This document shows positions 6,272 through 12,636 of a stretch of 16,009 bases of DNA, piece by piece; the stretch's first letter is position 1; each line of letters opens with the position of its first letter. Source of the DNA: Gammaproteobacteria bacterium (GTDB lineage: Bacteria; Pseudomonadota; Gammaproteobacteria; S144-34); the NCBI GenBank assembly GCA_015494165.1, contig WGBS01000084.1:1-16009 (forward strand), written 5' to 3'. Made by a program: the position numbers and the translations under genes. The notes beneath the pieces were generated by a model, which did not search any database, was not told the origin of the DNA, and worked only from the letters and a program-made list of their open reading frames with translations.

Positions 6272-6931
6272 ATGACGGAGGCGGTGCGCGAGCTGCAGCG
6301 GCGGATCGAGGACCTCTACGAGGTGGAGGTCCCGGCCGACGTGCGCGACTACCTGATCACGGACGCGCGGCTTGCGCGCATCCTGGAGGGCGGCGCGGGG
6401 CGCGAGGGCCCCGAGCGGCTGCTGGTGCGCCAGGACGACGAGGAGACGCTCGAGCTGAGCCTGTTTCTCGACGAGGCGCTGCTGCGCCGCTTCGAGGCCG
6501 ACAGCCCGCTGCGCCGCCTGCACGACGGCAACCTCGAGACCTTCTGCACGGTGCTCGAGGGCGTGAGCCACTTCGTCTACCTCGCCTGGTGCGCGGGACG
6601 CGACCGGCCCGTGAGCCTGCTCGAGCTCGAGCTGCAGGCCGAGGTGGACAAGTACGCCGTGGGGCTGTCGCTCGCCGCCGAGCAGCGCGGCGGGCGCGTG
6701 CCGGCGGGGCTGTGCCGCCGGCTGTTCGACGGGGTGCGCTACGATCCTGCGCTCGGGCGCGAGGCGCGCCGCCGCTATGAGCTGGCCAACGACCGCGCGC
6801 GCGCCTTCTGCCGCGGCCTGCACGAGGCACTGCTCGCGCGTCGCGCCGGCGGCCAGCGCGTGACCCGCATCCTGCGCCGCTACTACCGGCTGCGTCCCGC
6901 GGCCAAGCTCGCCGCGCCTCCGCCCGTGTGA
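6272..6931 (+). CDS. Soluble acidic/basic helical protein, unknown function
   Basis: A 219-residue protein from the ATG at 6272; an in-frame GTG at 6263 would add three residues and fits a leaderless start. It has no signal peptide and no membrane segment. The sequence is helical and strongly charged: VRELQRRIEDLYEVEVPADVRDYL at the start, a central SHFVYLAWCAGRDRPVSLLELEL region (99-121) with the only notable hydrophobic patch, and a basic C-terminal half (REARRRYELANDRARAFCRGL, RVTRILRRYYRLRP). It resembles conserved proteobacterial hypothetical proteins, but I cannot name the family or an active site. It converges on the OmpA-type gene with only 6 bases between the two stops. A cytosolic role is likely; the function is unknown. 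Confidence 0.75.
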   Translation: MTEAVRELQRRIEDLYEVEVPADVRDYLITDARLARILEGGAGREGPERLLVRQDDEETLELSLFLDEALLRRFEADSPLRRLHDGNLETFCTVLEGVSHFVYLAWCAGRDRPVSLLELELQAEVDKYAVGLSLAAEQRGGRVPAGLCRRLFDGVRYDPALGREARRRYELANDRARAFCRGLHEALLARRAGGQRVTRILRRYYRLRPAAKLAAPPPV

Positions 6932-6937
6932 GCGGCG

Positions 6938-7900
6938 CTACTGGGCGACGAGCTCGACGCGGCGGTTCTTGGCGCGCCCCTCCTCGGTGGCGTTGCTCGC
7001 CACCGGCGCCACGGGGCCCACGCCGACGGGCTTGAGCCGCTGCGCCGCGATGCCGTGGCCGCGCGTGAGCGCCTCGACCACCGCCGCCGCCCGGCGCCGC
7101 GAGAGGTCCAGGTTGTACTCGTAGGTGCCGGTGTTGTCGGTGTGGCCGACGACGTAGAGCTTCACCTGCGGGTTGGCCTTGAGGTAGCGGGCGATCTCGG
7201 CCAGCGTCTCCCTGGACTCGGGCTTGATGCGCGCGCTGTCGTGGTCGAAGAGGATGCCGTAGAGCGCCACGCGCCCCTCGGCCGAGATCCGGCTCGCCAT
7301 CTCCTCGGCCTTGACGACCTCGAGGGTGGCGTCGAGCGGCTTGGACTGGACGATGTAGAGCCGCGCGGTGGGGCCCCAGCGGCCGCGGTTGCCGTAGTAG
7401 ACCTCGTTGTAGGCGTAGACCTGGACGACGGTGGGCCGGCCGCCGAGCTCGCCCTCGGCGACGAGGGCCTGGACCTTGCGCGGCGGGTTGCCGTGGGTCC
7501 ACTGCTCGCCGACGATCCCGTAGAGATCCGTGAGTCGCGTGAGCGGCACGCGCCCCGACCAGACGATCTTGAGGCCCGCCTTTCGGAGGTTGCGCCGGTA
7601 GACGGCAATGGCCCCGCTCGGGGCGGTGTCGGACGGGAGCTGGTAGACGATGCGCCAGTACTCACCTTCGGCCTCGCGCGTCTCGAAGTCGTAGCGCACG
7701 AGCCGCACCGGGTAGGAGACCGCGGCGTAGGCCTTGTGGTCATAGGCGAGGATGACCGAGCCCGGAATGCGGCCGAGCGCGGGATGGTCGCCGGAGCCCG
7801 GCACGTCGCTCGTGCGGGGCTTTGCCGCCTCGCCCGCCCCCGCGAGGGCGAGCAGGCAGGCCGCGAGGCTCAGGCTGGCGAGCTTGCTCATGGGGTTCAT
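6938..7900 (-). CDS. DUF4892-like/OmpA outer-envelope protein
   Basis: A 320-residue exported protein. The ATG at 7900 follows GGAGGAGAAGA. Residues 1-26 are a signal peptide; LAAC at 12-15 could be read as a lipobox, but the cysteine sits unusually early and a cut after GAGEA is as likely. Residues 35-190 resemble the DUF4892 region that often precedes OmpA domains (PGSVILAYDHKAY, GEYWRIVYQLP, a YRRNLRKAGLKIVWSG segment). Residues 205-320 are a full OmpA C-terminal peptidoglycan-binding domain: ILFDHDSARIKP, VVGHTDNTGT, a YNLDLSRRRAAAVV run and EEGRAKNRRVEL, with the Asp and Arg that hold diaminopimelate. It should anchor to peptidoglycan in the periplasm. It lies 23 bases after the CARDB gene, probably in one operon. 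Confidence 0.9.
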   Translation of the reverse strand: MNPMSKLASLSLAACLLALAGAGEAAKPRTSDVPGSGDHPALGRIPGSVILAYDHKAYAAVSYPVRLVRYDFETREAEGEYWRIVYQLPSDTAPSGAIAVYRRNLRKAGLKIVWSGRVPLTRLTDLYGIVGEQWTHGNPPRKVQALVAEGELGGRPTVVQVYAYNEVYYGNRGRWGPTARLYIVQSKPLDATLEVVKAEEMASRISAEGRVALYGILFDHDSARIKPESRETLAEIARYLKANPQVKLYVVGHTDNTGTYEYNLDLSRRRAAAVVEALTRGHGIAAQRLKPVGVGPVAPVASNATEEGRAKNRRVELVAQ

Positions 7901-7923
7901 TTCTTCTCCTCCGGCCGGATCGC

Positions 7924-9117
7924 TCAGCGCACCGTGACCCGGTATTCGCACCGGACGTTGTCGGTCTCGTCGGACTCGGGCACGCCGTTGTCGGGGTCGG
8001 CCACGACGCACAGCCAGTAGCGCCCGCGCGGCACGCCCGAGAGGTCCAGGAAGCTGTCCCGCGGCCGGGCGGCGAAGCGCTTGCCGGGCGCGATCGGGCG
8101 CTCGCTGGCCGCATCGAGCACCACGTAGGTGCCGTCGCCGTAGCCGCCCGCCGCGGGCAGCGTCACGCGCTCGCTGCGCGAGAGCACCACGTGCAGCCGC
8201 AGCCCGCACTCGCCGTCGTAGGCGGGCGCGGTGCCGCGCCCGCGGTTGCGCACCACCGCGGAGACGCGGTAGCGGCGGCCGCGGCGCAGCTCGGGCTCGG
8301 CCTTGACGCCGACGGCCTGCAGGTTCGGCAGCGGGCCGTCGAGCGTGCAGGCGCTCACGGGCGGGGCCTCGTTGCCCTCCGCCGGCCGTTCCCGCCTGCG
8401 CCGCTCGCGCCGGCGCTGCGGGGCCTCCTTCCGGGCGTCCTCGAGGAGGTCCTCGAGGACGCGGCGGGCGATCTCGCGGCCCGCGTCGCGCTCGTGCGGC
8501 CGCCGCTCTGCGTGCCGCGGCTCGGTGCGCTGCGGCGCGCCGCGGGATGCGCCCGCGGCCGCGCCGCCGTCAGCGTGCATGACACGCAGCGCGCGGCAGC
8601 GGATGTTGTTGCGCTCGTTGCGCTCGGGCACCACGTCGTCGGCGTCGATGTAGGCGCACAGCCACCAGCGCCCGGGCTCGATCGCCGCCGGCAGCGCCAC
8701 CGCGTGGCCCTTGTTGCGGCGGTGGAAACGCGGCGGCATGGGGAAGGTCAGGCCGATGATGCCGCCGCGCAGCGGCTTGCCCGGCTCGAACTCGCCTCGC
8801 CGCAGCGGGCGGAAGGGGCCCGCCGGCCGCTCGCGCCGGTCGCGCGTCAGGTAGAGGACGATGCGCACCACGCCGCGCGCGCTCGCGCCCTCCACCGTCG
8901 CGCGGCCCAGGTTGGCGAAGCTCAGGTACAGGCCGATGCTGGTGGGGACGGTGACCCGCCCGCGCTCGACGCCTTCGGCGAGCCGCAGCCCGGTGATGGC
9001 GAGGTCGTAGTCGCGCTGGACGGCGGGGCCGTAGCTCGTCCTGGGGGCCGCGCCCGCCGCACCGGCGGCGAGCAGGAGGCCGGCGGCCACCCACCGGCGT
9101 GGATCTCGGATGCCCAT
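7924..9117 (-). CDS. Exported protein with two CARDB-like domains and a charged linker
   Basis: A 397-residue protein. The ATG at 9117 is preceded by GGGAGGAGA. Residues 1-24 are a signal peptide (RRWVAAGLLLAAGAAGAA). Two related domains follow: residues 36-178 and 255-397. Each ends with the CARDB hallmark, WWLCAYIDADDVVPERNERNN in the first and YWLCVVADPDNGVPESDETDN in the second, an Asp-x-Asp / Glu-x-Asn-Glu pattern seen in these Ig-like adhesion modules. Both also have a Cys in the same place plus a second Cys shortly after, so an intradomain disulfide is likely. The linker (185-250) is extremely charged (RRVLEDLLEDARKEAP, then RRRERRRRERP), perhaps helical and extended. It precedes the peptidoglycan-binding OmpA protein by 23 bases, so the pair may form an envelope or surface complex. 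Ligand unknown. Confidence 0.85.
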   Translation of the reverse strand: MGIRDPRRWVAAGLLLAAGAAGAAPRTSYGPAVQRDYDLAITGLRLAEGVERGRVTVPTSIGLYLSFANLGRATVEGASARGVVRIVLYLTRDRRERPAGPFRPLRRGEFEPGKPLRGGIIGLTFPMPPRFHRRNKGHAVALPAAIEPGRWWLCAYIDADDVVPERNERNNIRCRALRVMHADGGAAAGASRGAPQRTEPRHAERRPHERDAGREIARRVLEDLLEDARKEAPQRRRERRRRERPAEGNEAPPVSACTLDGPLPNLQAVGVKAEPELRRGRRYRVSAVVRNRGRGTAPAYDGECGLRLHVVLSRSERVTLPAAGGYGDGTYVVLDAASERPIAPGKRFAARPRDSFLDLSGVPRGRYWLCVVADPDNGVPESDETDNVRCEYRVTVR

Positions 9118-9231
9118 GTGTCTCCTCCCTGGGGAGCCGGTTGTCGTTCTTTGTTTTGTCGCCGCCGCACGGGCCGCGGTTCAGCGCGCCCGAGTCTCGC
9201 CCAAGGCGGTGCGGCGGGGCAAGGGCGGGCG
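9118..9231 (-). other. Intergenic gap, likely promoter of the CARDB-OmpA operon
   Basis: These 114 bases separate the spermidine-synthase-fold gene from the CARDB gene. An AT-richer block at about 9140-9160 reads, on the - strand, as CGACAAAACAAAGAACGACA, with CGACA at both ends as a direct repeat. CTCCC (9125-9129) and GGGAG (9132-9136) form a small inverted repeat that includes part of the CARDB ribosome site and could mask it. No clear -10/-35 pair is found. Confidence 0.4.
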
Positions 9232-9993
9232 TCACGCCGCGGCGGCGGGACGCAGGCGGGCGATTCGATAGCGGCGGCGGGCGGCGGTGCGCCGTGGGCA
9301 CAGCCCCGCCACGCCCTCGAGGGCGCGCCAGAGCTCGGCCGGCGACACCGGGCGGCGCAGGAAGGCGCCCACGGCGTTGTGCTCGCGCGGCGTCGAAAGC
9401 GCGAGCGCGCCCGGCAGGCGTCGCTGCAGTCCGGGCCGTGTGCGCCACGCGCAGCGGCCGAGCTCGGCGCGGCTCGCGCAGTTGGCGACGAGGGCGCCCT
9501 CGGCACTCACGAGCCCGGCGAGCGTCCCCATCCAGCCCGGATCCAGCGCCAACGCGCGCTCCGGCTCGCCGCGTCCGCCGAAGAGGTCGTCGATCACGAG
9601 GTCGAAGGGCGGGCCCGCATGATCGCGCACCCAGTCGCGCGCGTCGGCCTCGACCAGGGCCAGGCGGCGCGAGGGGCGCAGGCCGAAGAAGCGCCGCGCC
9701 ACGGAGAGGTGCACGGGATCGCGCTCGACCGCCGTGACATGGGCGCGCGGAAAGTAGTGGTGCAGGAGGCGAACCGCTGCGCCCCCGCCGAGGCCGAGCA
9801 CCAGGACGCGCGCGGGCGGCGGCTCGAGCAGGAAGGCCGGCAGCAGCAGGAGGTCCCAGACGGCGTGCGTCAGCACCCGGCGCGGGTTGTGCTCGGTGTG
9901 GAGCACGCCGTCGGTGTAGAGACGGCGCGTGCGGCCCGCCGCGCGCACCTCGTAGCGGCGCCCGCCGCGCTCGGCGCGCCACAGCAGCGCCAC
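9232..9993 (-). CDS. Spermidine synthase-fold methyltransferase-like protein
   Basis: A 253-residue cytosolic protein starting at GTG 9993, 4 bases after the upstream stop; GAGG from CTGAGGCC lies just before it. Residues 62-140 are a Rossmann-type nucleotide site: RVLVLGLGGGAAVRLL (motif I), HVTAVERDP with Glu90 for the ribose, VEADARDWVRD and FDLVIDDLFGG. This is the arrangement of spermidine/spermine synthases and related SAM-dependent methyltransferases. The short N-terminal strand region (RRYEVRAAGRTRRLYTDGVLHTE) also matches. However, the position where polyamine synthases have Asp-x-x-Asp-Pro reads IDDLFGG, so true aminopropyl transfer is doubtful. It is last in a run after two exported sulfur/thiol proteins; a functional link is not evident. 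Confidence 0.82.
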   Translation of the reverse strand: MALLWRAERGGRRYEVRAAGRTRRLYTDGVLHTEHNPRRVLTHAVWDLLLLPAFLLEPPPARVLVLGLGGGAAVRLLHHYFPRAHVTAVERDPVHLSVARRFFGLRPSRRLALVEADARDWVRDHAGPPFDLVIDDLFGGRGEPERALALDPGWMGTLAGLVSAEGALVANCASRAELGRCAWRTRPGLQRRLPGALALSTPREHNAVGAFLRRPVSPAELWRALEGVAGLCPRRTAARRRYRIARLRPAAAA

Positions 9994-9997
9994 GGCC

Positions 9998-10648
9998 TCA
10001 GCCGCCGCTGCCGGCGCGCGGCGCGGTCTTCGGGCCCTCCCCCGGAGCGGCAGGCTCCTCGGCGATCAGCGACAGCAGCTCCTTGAGCACGTCGGGCGGC
10101 GGCGCGCCCTCGAACATGAAGCCCCGCCCGTCCACGGCGCGGAAGAAGGCGAGGGGGACCCCGAACAGGTTGTGCGCCTGCATCAGCGACAGGTTGGCGG
10201 CGAGCGCGAGCCGTGTCTCGTCGCGGATCGCCTCCTCGGGGAGCGGCTCGATGCCGCCGCCCGGGTCCTCGTCGCGGAAGCCGAAGTCCTCCTCGTTGAC
10301 GCGCAGGGCCGCGACGGGGTCCTTGGCCTGGAGGATGGCGGCGGCCTTGCCGAAGCTCGAGGGCGTGAGATAGCCGACGATGATCCAGCGCACCTGCAGC
10401 TCGCCGCGCTCGACGGGTCCGCGCAGCCGCTCCCACAGCTTGTGGCAGTAGGGGCAGTTGGGGTCGATGATCACGTAGAGGACCTTGCGCCCCGTGCCTT
10501 CCGTGATCCACGTGGTGTCGTCGACCTCGGCGAGGAGACGCTCGGCGAGCAGGCGCGTCGGATGCATGTCGGCGCGCGCCGGCAGCGCCGCGAGCAGGAG
10601 CAGCGCGCCGGCGAGCGCCAGGCCGGGCCGCGGCGGGAGGCGCCCCAC
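9998..10648 (-). CDS. DsbG/DsbC-like periplasmic thiol-disulfide protein
   Basis: A 216-residue protein from GTG 10648, 3 bases after the sulfurtransferase stop, with GGAGG and GAGG upstream. Residues 1-27 are a signal peptide (LALAGALLLLAALPARA). The thioredoxin-fold core carries the active site CPYC at 65-68 in IIDPNCPYCHKLWERL, and the expected cis-proline loop at FGVPLAFF (Pro165). The helical insert between them has TPSSFGKAAAIL, as in DsbC/DsbG. Compared with those proteins it lacks most of the N-terminal dimerisation domain; only about 35 residues precede the fold, so it may be monomeric. It should reduce or isomerise disulfides, or protect cysteines, in the periplasm. Its neighbour is a periplasmic rhodanese, and the repeat protein at 12325 offers cysteines as possible substrates; that link is inference. 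Confidence 0.88.
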   Translation of the reverse strand: MGRLPPRPGLALAGALLLLAALPARADMHPTRLLAERLLAEVDDTTWITEGTGRKVLYVIIDPNCPYCHKLWERLRGPVERGELQVRWIIVGYLTPSSFGKAAAILQAKDPVAALRVNEEDFGFRDEDPGGGIEPLPEEAIRDETRLALAANLSLMQAHNLFGVPLAFFRAVDGRGFMFEGAPPPDVLKELLSLIAEEPAAPGEGPKTAPRAGSGG

Positions 10649-10651
10649 GCC

Positions 10652-11638
10652 TCAGTCCTCCACCGTGGCCACGGGCCGGCCCTCGAGCGTCCACTCGTGC
10701 ATGGAGCCGTCGTAGAGGCGCACGTTCGGGTTGCCGAGCAGCTCGTGCAGCACGAACCAGCCGCCGGAGGCGAGGTGGCCGCTGTTGCAGTATGCGATGG
10801 CGGGCTTGGCCGGGTCGATGCCGAGCCGGCGCGCGAGCTTGCGCAGGCGCTCCGGGGCGACGAAGCGCGCCCCGCCTTCCGTGCCGCTCACGTAGAGCTC
10901 GTTCGGGAAGACCTTGGCGCCCGGGATGTGCCCGTAGGCGTAGACGTAGGGCGGCTTGCTGAGGCCGAAGTACTGGGCCAGGGCGCGGCTGTCGACGAGC
11001 TGCGCCGAGCCTTCCTTGCGCGCGCGCTCGACGTCCTCGCTCGTGGCGAGCAGCTCGCGCCGCTCGGCGCGCGCCTTCCACGTGCCGCGCTTCGGGCGCA
11101 CGGGCCTGGTCTCCACCGGGCGGCCTTCCAGCAGCCACTGCAGAAGGCCGCCGTCGAGCACGGCGACGTTGTCGTGGCCGTAGTACTTGAGCTGCCAGTA
11201 GACGCGGGTGGCGATGGTCATGTCGCCCGGGCCGAAGCCCTCGGTGACGATGACGACGGGCTCGTCCGGGTCGAGCCCCGCGGCCTGCATGAGACGCTCG
11301 AAGACCTCCCGCGGCGGGATCATCTTCTGCACCTTGCGGCCGCCGACGACGCGCTCGGTGCGCAGCTTGCGGTACTCGACCGGCACCGCGCCCGGGATGT
11401 GGCCGCCGAGCTGCGCCAGGAAGCGCTTGCCGGTGCGCCGGTCCTTCTGCCAGCGCGGCGGCACCGAGTAGGTGCGCGGGTTGGCGCGCACGTCCATGAC
11501 GAGCACCTGATTGAGGTGCTCGGCGAGCCAGGCCGTGTCGACGAGCGGGCCCGGGACCCGCAGCGCCGCCTGCGCGGCCGCGGCGAGCGCGAGGCCCGGC
11601 AGGAGGAGCAGCGCGAGAAGGACGGGCTTTCTGCTCAT
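10652..11638 (-). CDS. Exported two-domain rhodanese sulfurtransferase
   Basis: A 328-residue protein; the ATG at 11638 follows AGGGAG. Residues 1-25 are a signal peptide. Two rhodanese domains follow, about 30-180 and 200-328, each with the GHIPGA hallmark (79-84 and 236-241). The second has the catalytic loop AYCNSGHLASGGW with Cys284, which would carry persulfide; the first has VTEGFGPGDM at the same place and no cysteine, the usual inactive half of tandem sulfurtransferases. It should move sulfane sulfur from thiosulfate or a similar donor to a thiol acceptor. Being exported, it acts in the periplasm, unlike most cytosolic TST enzymes. It follows the DUF6969-like gene by 57 bases and precedes the DsbG-like gene by 3 bases. 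The substrate specificity is not readable. Confidence 0.92.
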   Translation of the reverse strand: MSRKPVLLALLLLPGLALAAAAQAALRVPGPLVDTAWLAEHLNQVLVMDVRANPRTYSVPPRWQKDRRTGKRFLAQLGGHIPGAVPVEYRKLRTERVVGGRKVQKMIPPREVFERLMQAAGLDPDEPVVIVTEGFGPGDMTIATRVYWQLKYYGHDNVAVLDGGLLQWLLEGRPVETRPVRPKRGTWKARAERRELLATSEDVERARKEGSAQLVDSRALAQYFGLSKPPYVYAYGHIPGAKVFPNELYVSGTEGGARFVAPERLRKLARRLGIDPAKPAIAYCNSGHLASGGWFVLHELLGNPNVRLYDGSMHEWTLEGRPVATVED

Positions 11639-11695
11639 GGGGCGAATCTCCCTGTCGTCTCCGTTACGGTGTGCCCACAGTGTCCGCCGCGGCCC

Positions 11696-12328
11696 TCAGG
11701 GCCGCAAGCGCGCGCCGCCGAGCGCGCGCGCCACCGCCTCGAGCAGCCGCACCCGCCGGCGGGCGAGGACGTACCAGCGCCGCTCCGCGCGTGCCGCCGC
11801 GACCTCGAGGCCGGCGCCGGCGGCGAGCCGCGCGAGACGGGCGTCGCGGGCGTGGAGCAGCCGCGCGAGCGCAGCCGCATACAGCCCCACCATGGCCTCG
11901 AGCCACGCCGCCGGGTCCGCCTCCCACGGCGGCTGAGGCGCCGGCAGCGACGCCAGGATGCGGCGGGCGTCTCCGCGCGCGAGCCACGGCCCGCCGGTCA
12001 CCCAGCCGTTTACCGCGACCCAGGCGAGCGGCTGGCCCCACGGGTCCACCGACAGCGCCGCCAGGTGCGCGTGGCCTTCGCTTTTATCGGACCGCAGGAA
12101 GACGTGGAAGTGCCCGTGCTCGCCCGCGGGGAGCCCCGGAGCCGCGTGCGCGTGGTAGTAGGCGCGGCCGAGGCCCCCGAAGAGCGCGAGCGGCGGCTCC
12201 GGATAGCGCCGGCCGGCCACGGGCCGTGCCGGGAGCAGCACCGCCGCGGGGCCGGTGCCGCGGGCGGCGAAGGCGCGCGTGAGACCGACGAGGGCGCGGG
12301 CGTGCGCCGCCCGGCCCGCGCCGCTCAC
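11696..12328 (-). CDS. His-rich DUF6969-like protein, unknown function
   Basis: A 210-residue protein. The start is GTG 12328, which overlaps the stop of the repeat gene by 4 bases (GTGA); the same frame runs further upstream through the repeats, but only as their shadow. The core (50-117) is striking: AYYHAH (56-61), EHGHFHVFLR (70-79), GHAHLAALSVDPWGQPLAW and NGWVTGGPWL. Seven closely spaced histidines plus Glu70 could hold a metal. No signal peptide or membrane helix is clear. The C-terminal half is Ala/Leu/Arg helical. From memory it matches DUF6969, a family without known function. No ribosome site is seen, so translation is probably coupled to the repeat gene, which argues for joint action. 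The family name is less certain than the reality of the gene. Confidence 0.8.
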   Translation of the reverse strand: MSGAGRAAHARALVGLTRAFAARGTGPAAVLLPARPVAGRRYPEPPLALFGGLGRAYYHAHAAPGLPAGEHGHFHVFLRSDKSEGHAHLAALSVDPWGQPLAWVAVNGWVTGGPWLARGDARRILASLPAPQPPWEADPAAWLEAMVGLYAAALARLLHARDARLARLAAGAGLEVAAARAERRWYVLARRRVRLLEAVARALGGARLRP

Positions 12329-12636
12329 AGGCTGCAGGGGCTCGCGGGCGGGCCGAGACCGCACGGCGGGGCCTCGCCCCCGTCGCCGAGGCCGCAGGGG
12401 GAGGTGCCGAGGCCGCAGGGGGAGGTGCCGAGGCCGCAGGGCGAGGCCGCCTGCCCGAGGCCGCACGGGCTCGTGCCGAGGCCGCAGGGCGAGCTCGCCG
12501 CGCCCGGTCCGGCGGCTTCGCCCGCAGGCGGCTGCATCTCGGGGAGGCGGTGGCGCGTGTGGTCGAGGGCGACCGCGAAGGCCGCGAGCCCCAGCGCCGA
12601 GCCCATGATCCAGCGGTTGGCGCGGCGCGTGGTCAT
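12325..12636 (-). CDS. Membrane-anchored SPCGLG-repeat protein (novel cysteine repeat)
   Basis: A 103-residue protein. The ATG at 12636 overlaps the YeeE/YedE stop (ATGA) and follows GGAGG; its stop overlaps the next start (GTGA). Residues 1-6 are basic (MTTRRA) and 9-25 hydrophobic (WIMGSALGLAAFAVALD), giving an N-in anchor or signal and a periplasmic C-terminus. Residues 35-48 are a Pro/Ala/Gly linker. Residues 49-103 hold six Ser/Pro-Pro-Cys-Gly-Leu-Gly units with Cys at 51, 58, 67, 74, 81 and 92, and a final SPCSL with Cys101. The serine before Pro-Cys is coded by both TCC/TCG and AGC, and Gly, Pro and Thr codons vary too, so the protein repeat is kept independently of the DNA repeat. I know no such family. 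A sulfur carrier, metal chelator or thiol buffer is conceivable. Confidence 0.85.
   Translation of the reverse strand: MTTRRANRWIMGSALGLAAFAVALDHTRHRLPEMQPPAGEAAGPGAASSPCGLGTSPCGLGQAASPCGLGTSPCGLGTSPCGLGDGGEAPPCGLGPPASPCSL
12385..12447. repeat. Three tandem 21-bp units inside the repeat gene
   Basis: Units 12385-12405 and 12406-12426 are identical; 12427-12447 differs in its last bases. Further diverged copies of the core GAGGCCGCA lie at about 12457-12489 and 12352-12362. They code for the Thr-Ser-Pro-Cys-Gly-Leu-Gly units. The exact copies imply recent tandem duplication, and copy number may vary between strains. Confidence 0.85.

Noticed and set aside
6938..7900. Lipoprotein signal (LAAC at residues 12-15) in the OmpA-type protein
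   Set aside because: The cysteine is only eight residues after the last basic residue and hydrophobic sequence continues beyond it; an ordinary signal peptide is at least as likely, so it was left as an open option.
7822..10086. Very long + strand open frame opposite OmpA, CARDB and SpeE-like genes
   Set aside because: It is the complement of three well-supported - strand genes; the composition is that of a GC-rich shadow frame and no domain is recognisable.
12329..12466. N-terminal extension of the DUF6969-like frame with a RPRHLPL repeat
   Set aside because: This is the repeat DNA read in another frame. The SPCGLG frame has a proper start, ribosome site, overlap with both neighbours and a consistent amino acid pattern.
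12385..12489. CRISPR-like array
   Set aside because: Units are 21 bases, contiguous and without unique spacers; the periodicity is explained by the protein repeat.
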